Shown: positions 4,166-5,342 of the stretch, piece by piece | How positions within the stretch are numbered: the first letter of the stretch is position 1 | Layout: every line of letters begins with the position of its first letter | Assembly: GCA_900763035.1 (NCBI GenBank) | Contig: CAAFIS010000132.1 | Location: 1-5,342 of the forward strand | Direction: 5' to 3' | Source of the DNA: Clostridia bacterium | Lineage (GTDB): Bacteria > Bacillota > Clostridia > Oscillospirales > Acutalibacteraceae | Length of the DNA stretch: 5,342 bases | Translations under genes and position numbers: made by a program | Notes under the pieces: generated by a model | What the model saw: only the letters and a program-made list of their open reading frames with translations | Databases searched by the model: none | Told to the model about the DNA's origin: nothing

Positions 4166-5342
4166 ACCGTACATCCCGATCCGATACTTCCGGCAGACCC
4201 GCTCATGCTCGGCATACGTCTTGCTGAAATACGTCGTCCCGGTGCTGTAATCCGTCGCGAAGAAATAGCACTGCATGATCTTTTCATCCGTCGAGGGCGA
4301 CAGCAGCGACTGCATCGCCTCAAAGCCGGGGTTGTTGATCGCACCCACCGGCAGGCCGGTGCGCTGATAAGTATCGTACGCTTTGTCTGTCAGCTCCTGA
4401 CCGCCGACGCTGGGCAGGATCTTGCGGACATAGTCGCGGGTACTGTCCATTTGCAGTTTGGGGTATTCCGCGCTGTTCTTCAGTCGGTTGAGCAGCACGC
4501 GCGCCACACCGTCCATGTCGTCCTTCTTTGCCGCCTCGCCTTGGATGATCGAGGCCATGACCACCGCCTGATCGATCGTCCAGCCGTTTTGCTCGATCTG
4601 GCTGCGCATGACGGGGGTCAGCTTGCTATCGAAGTTCGCAAGCATACGCGAGATGACGGAAACGCCGGTACTGTCGGCATAGAACTCATAGGTATCCGGG
4701 AACAGATAGCCCTCCAGCCGATAGATGCGCCCGGCATACTGCTCGCCGTCGTCCTTCGTCGGGATCTGGCGGATGAAATCGTAATCGAACTCCTCATTGT
4801 TGACGGCATCGAAAAAGCTCTCCGGCGTGCAAACGCCCTTTTCGTCCAGCAGCGCGGCGATCTTTTCGGCCGTGTATCCCTCCGGGATCGTCACGGTGAC
4901 CGTTTCACGCGGAGTGGAGGTCATCAGCCGGTCGACGATGTTCGTGTAGCCCATGTCGGCTGACAGCGAGAACATCCCGCGCTGATATTTCCCGTCCGCC
5001 TTGGCAAAGAACCGGGAGTACACCCGGAACAAAAACGGCTGATCGATGATGCCGTTCTCCTTCAGGATCTCGGCGATCTGCTGCGTTGACGAGCCGGACG
5101 GGATCTCGACGTCGACGACGCGGTCGGATTTGTTGAACCCGGTGGAATCGATGATGTACATGATCAGAAAATACGCCAGCGTCACGGCCAGCGCCATCAC
5201 GCACACCGTGTAGATCACATGCTTGAGGCAGCCGGAACGGCGGCTTTTTTTCTTGGCCTTTTTCGGCGCGGCCGGCTCGTCCGCACCCTCGCTCGGCTGC
5301 GGTCCGGGCGTCACGTCATCGGCTTCGCCGCATTGCTCCGGC
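4163..5342 (-). CDS. mltG: Endolytic murein transglycosylase MltG (YceG/YrrL-like), 5' end outside window
   Basis: MltG is an inner-membrane lytic transglycosylase that cuts nascent glycan strands and helps set their length. About 392 residues are visible. The frame stays open to the right edge, and the GTG at 5312-5314 has no ribosome binding site, so the true start probably lies beyond the window. Order: a cytoplasmic tail rich in Pro, Ala, Glu and Lys (PKKAKKKSRR), a transmembrane segment at about bases 5218-5150, a LysM-like domain (IPSGSSTQQIAEILKENGII), then the YceG catalytic domain. Family marks are LEGYLFPDTYEF (4717-4682), MASIIQGEAAK, and GLPVGAINNPG (4357-4325) followed by YFFATD and the terminal EH. 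The catalytic Glu, matching E. coli Glu218, is present (codon 4535-4537); the residue two before it, Glu in E. coli, is Gln here. The stop codon is built into a 13-bp hairpin. The U32 gene follows after 250 bp. Confidence 0.95.
   Translation of the reverse strand, partial: PEQCGEADDVTPGPQPSEGADEPAAPKKAKKKSRRSGCLKHVIYTVCVMALAVTLAYFLIMYIIDSTGFNKSDRVVDVEIPSGSSTQQIAEILKENGIIDQPFLFRVYSRFFAKADGKYQRGMFSLSADMGYTNIVDRLMTSTPRETVTVTIPEGYTAEKIAALLDEKGVCTPESFFDAVNNEEFDYDFIRQIPTKDDGEQYAGRIYRLEGYLFPDTYEFYADSTGVSVISRMLANFDSKLTPVMRSQIEQNGWTIDQAVVMASIIQGEAAKKDDMDGVARVLLNRLKNSAEYPKLQMDSTRDYVRKILPSVGGQELTDKAYDTYQRTGLPVGAINNPGFEAMQSLLSPSTDEKIMQCYFFATDYSTGTTYFSKTYAEHERVCRKYRIGMYG

Noticed and set aside
3925..4344. 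Short open frames crossing the mltG-U32 gap on both strands
   Set aside because: Their residues come from translating the palindromes (the same WT/VHS or MDA/RPFLT strings repeat), and there are no plausible ribosome binding sites.
5312..5314. GTG as the true start of mltG
   Set aside because: No ribosome binding site precedes it and the frame continues open to the window edge, so the start is more likely upstream of the window.

Overview
The window looks like ordinary chromosomal core DNA from a GC-rich member of the Clostridia, probably of the Oscillospirales/Ruminococcaceae type. This is inferred from the protein flavour (a clostridial Xer recombinase, a YrrL-like MltG, a YrrO-like U32 protein) and from strong AGGAGG-type ribosome binding sites. 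No species can be named from the sequence alone. I see no phage, plasmid, transposase, CRISPR or tRNA/rRNA gene.

Layout: bases 1-873 (+) hold a Xer-family tyrosine recombinase whose first codons lie left of the window. It converges on a three-gene block on the minus strand, with a strong and probably bidirectional hairpin terminator at 874-927 between them. In transcription order the minus-strand block is mltG (5342 to 4163, 5' end beyond the right edge), a U32-family protein (3912 to 2638), and a class B penicillin-binding protein (2579 to 975). Gaps inside the block are about 250 bp (mltG to U32) and 58 bp (U32 to PBP).

How the genes fit together: MltG cuts nascent glycan strands at the membrane and the PBP crosslinks peptidoglycan, so the block has a cell-wall theme. 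The U32 protein belongs to the family that includes the tRNA wobble-uridine hydroxylation proteins (TrhP; YrrN/YrrO in Bacillus subtilis). From memory, B. subtilis has the order yrrL(mltG)-yrrM(trmR)-yrrN-yrrO-udk-greA-yrrR(pbpI). This window resembles a shortened version of that locus in which the methyltransferase, one U32 gene, udk and greA are absent.

The unexplained structure lies in the two minus-strand gaps. The 250-bp gap is packed with perfect hairpins, including two near-identical 34-nt palindrome-bearing repeats and a 13-bp hairpin that contains the mltG stop codon. The 58-bp gap can fold into one long hairpin that buries the PBP ribosome binding site and ends in five U residues directly before the start codon, so it could be an attenuator or a translational switch. 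I found no convincing new protein system; the candidates worth a second look are these RNA/DNA structures.
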